From Suilimivivens sp045586385 (GTDB taxonomy: Bacteria; Bacillota; Clostridia; Lachnospirales; Lachnospiraceae): a stretch of DNA of 42,390 nucleotides. Of this stretch, positions 42,278-42,390 are shown one piece after another. Numbering within the stretch: the first letter of the stretch is position 1; each line of letters begins with the position of its first letter. Below the pieces are notes generated by a model that ran no database searches, was not told the DNA's origin, and saw nothing but the letters and a program-made list of their open reading frames with translations. The stretch lies in the NCBI GenBank assembly GCA_045586385.1, contig JAZNAE010000063.1, positions 1-42,390 of the forward strand, written 5' to 3'. Position numbers and translations under genes: made by a program.

Positions 42278-42390
42278 ATGTCAGGGATAGAGGAGAACAG
42301 AGTATTCGATAAAACATCCTTGGAGGAATTAAAGGAGCAGGCAGTGTCCCTTATGGAGTGCGCCAAGGAAGTAACGGAAGAGATGAAATC
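42278..42390 (+). CDS. Start of an unidentified type VII locus protein (cut by the window edge)
   Basis: An ATG at 42278 follows AGAAAGGAAC and stays open to the edge for 37 codons (MSGIEENRVFDKTSLEELKE and onward). The visible part is helical and acidic. It is 18 bp after essB and is probably in the same operon. It could be another small substrate-like helical protein or a part of the machinery; EssC proteins do not start like this, so the motor should be further downstream. Confidence 0.6.
   Translation, partial: MSGIEENRVFDKTSLEELKEQAVSLMECAKEVTEEMK

Noticed and set aside
1..42390. CRISPR arrays, tRNA, rRNA and known riboswitches
   Set aside because: I found no spaced identical repeats apart from the 42-bp flagellar units, which abut without spacers, and no recognisable tRNA cloverleaf or riboswitch core.

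Overview
This window looks like a chromosomal segment of a motile, low-to-mid GC Gram-positive bacterium of the class Clostridia, most likely the Lachnospiraceae. Pointers are the mbl-flhO-flhP-rod-binding protein cluster, the comF-yvyF pair, the cdaA-cdaR-glmM operon, LplB/YtcP-type sugar permeases with a YesM/YesN pair, strong AGGAGG ribosome binding sites and TTGAAA/TATAAT promoters. Placement is inferred from gene content, not from a search. I see no rRNA, tRNA, riboswitch or CRISPR array.

Layout. 1-2.05 kb: end of an EnvC-like M23 murein hydrolase activator and a CtpA/CtpB S41 protease. 2.06-7.1 kb: uvrB-uvrA behind a LexA-box promoter that is nested inside the terminator of the previous operon. 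7.2-9.0 kb: a c-di-GMP phosphodiesterase with a broken GGDEF domain. 9.1-12.5 kb: mbl, flhO, flhP and a flgJ-like rod-binding gene, the last preceded by a tandem hairpin repeat. 12.5-15.9 kb: recD2, comF, yvyF. 15.9-20.9 kb: two membrane proteins of unknown function followed by cdaA-cdaR-glmM (c-di-AMP synthesis and cell-wall precursor supply). 20.9-21.2 kb: HPr.

21.3-27.9 kb is a carbohydrate uptake module: a YesN-type response regulator, its probable YesM-type kinase facing it tail to tail, two ABC permeases and a large solute-binding lipoprotein, with no ATPase. 27.9-30.6 kb: MgtC/SapB membrane protein, PHP hydrolase and, on the other strand, a DUF3048 lipoprotein. 30.8-35.7 kb: nucleotide-sugar genes (rfbD-like reductase; gmd and fcl for GDP-L-fucose), a YuiD/DUF212 membrane protein and an AraC regulator divergent from gmd. 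Between the convergent yuiD and araC-type genes lies an almost symmetrical inverted repeat of about 487 bp, the most unusual DNA structure here. 36-37 kb: a solitary Rpn/PD-(D/E)XK transposase-like nuclease with its own promoter. 37.1-37.5 kb: a small membrane protein.

37.7 kb to the right edge is the start of a type VIIb (Firmicutes WXG100/Ess-like) secretion locus: EsaA-like protein, WXG100 substrate, EssA-like membrane protein, YukD/EsaB ubiquitin-like protein, EssB/YukC pseudokinase and the first 37 codons of another gene. The EssC ATPase and any toxins would lie beyond the window. The EsaA-like protein is unusual in having one C-terminal membrane helix and a Pro/Thr plus acidic linker, and a 13-bp hairpin separates the WXG100 gene from the downstream machinery genes.
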